Position numbers and translations under genes: made by a program. Positions 63,988-64,000 of a DNA stretch of 64,000 nucleotides are shown piece after piece. The notes under the pieces are model-generated. The model was not told the DNA's origin. It did no database searches and saw nothing but the letters and a program-made list of their open reading frames with translations. The stretch lies in contig CACJUU010000002.1 of assembly GCA_902596605.1 (NCBI GenBank), forward strand, positions 62,001-126,000, given 5' to 3'. The stretch comes from an uncultured Alphaproteobacteria bacterium. Its GTDB lineage: Bacteria > Pseudomonadota > Alphaproteobacteria > Rhodobacterales > Rhodobacteraceae. How positions within the stretch are numbered: the first letter of the stretch is position 1; each line of letters opens with the position of its first letter.

Positions 63988-64000
63988 ATTAATATTTGAT

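Overview
This window is a gene-dense, clearly AT-rich stretch of an alphaproteobacterial chromosome. Two conserved alphaproteobacterial blocks run through it: moaC-moeA-lexA-gltX-gltA, and the envelope/translation block rpsB-tsf-pyrH-frr-cdsA-dxr-rseP-bamA-skp-fabZ-lpxA-lpxI-lpxB. Other lineage markers are an F1-ATPase zeta inhibitor (DUF1476), an IalB-like exported protein, an Mg-type HemB and a direct-repeat (GAAC-N7-GAAC) LexA operator in front of lexA. Short spacers, frequent start/stop overlaps and several missing syntenic genes (comEC, lpxD, uppS) suggest a streamlined, probably marine organism. That lifestyle is inference. I see no mobile element, phage gene, CRISPR array or rRNA. No stretch without a gene exceeds 300 bases.

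Layout. 1-4916 (+): end of moaC, then moeA, SOS-autoregulated lexA, gltX and gltA. 4923-17674 (-): one long run from rpsB down to lpxB covering translation factors, UMP kinase, phospholipid and isoprenoid precursors, outer-membrane assembly and lipid A. 17830-20327 (+): pseudouridine degradation (psuK, psuG) and a DUF502 membrane protein, closed by a terminator lying inside the 3' end of mfd (20409-23849, -). 23938-28916: hemB, a SYLF lipoprotein, a 3-hydroxyisobutyrate-dehydrogenase-like enzyme and a penicillin-acylase-type Ntn hydrolase. 28905-36326 (-): a suf operon led by an Rrf2 regulator, with a NifS-type desulfurase, sufB, sufC, sufD, two Yip1-like membrane proteins and sufS. 36428-48326: hydrolase, tyrS, two cyclophilins, coaD, uvrA, ssb, gyrA, trmFO, hisI and a NifU-like scaffold. 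48306-52611 (-): recG and ligA, followed past recG by a tiny gene with a tandem LexA operator. 52740-63797: mnmA, yaaA, ccmH/ccmF, two uncharacterised proteins, msrP/msrQ, a sirtuin, an IalB-like protein, pncA, ATPase zeta, a prolyl-tRNA editing protein and panB. tRNA-Asp and tRNA-Val close the window.

The most striking signal was not listed among the longer reading frames. At 48306-48422 (-) there is a 38-codon gene for a single-span membrane peptide. It has a good ribosome binding site and a strong promoter overlapped by three GAAC half-sites at exact 11-base pitch, which is a doubled alphaproteobacterial SOS box. By analogy with SOS-induced membrane peptides elsewhere, this is a candidate DNA-damage-induced division inhibitor or membrane-active peptide that I cannot match to a known family. 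Other points worth checking are a 28-codon ORF exactly filling the fabZ-lpxA gap, an Rrf2/IscR regulator without its Fe-S cysteines beside a clean promoter palindrome, a cysteine-free sirtuin next to nicotinamidase, an apparently interrupted S2 tail, a possible non-AUG start of rseP, and an interleaved pair of stems (possible pseudoknot) beside the psu-operon terminator.
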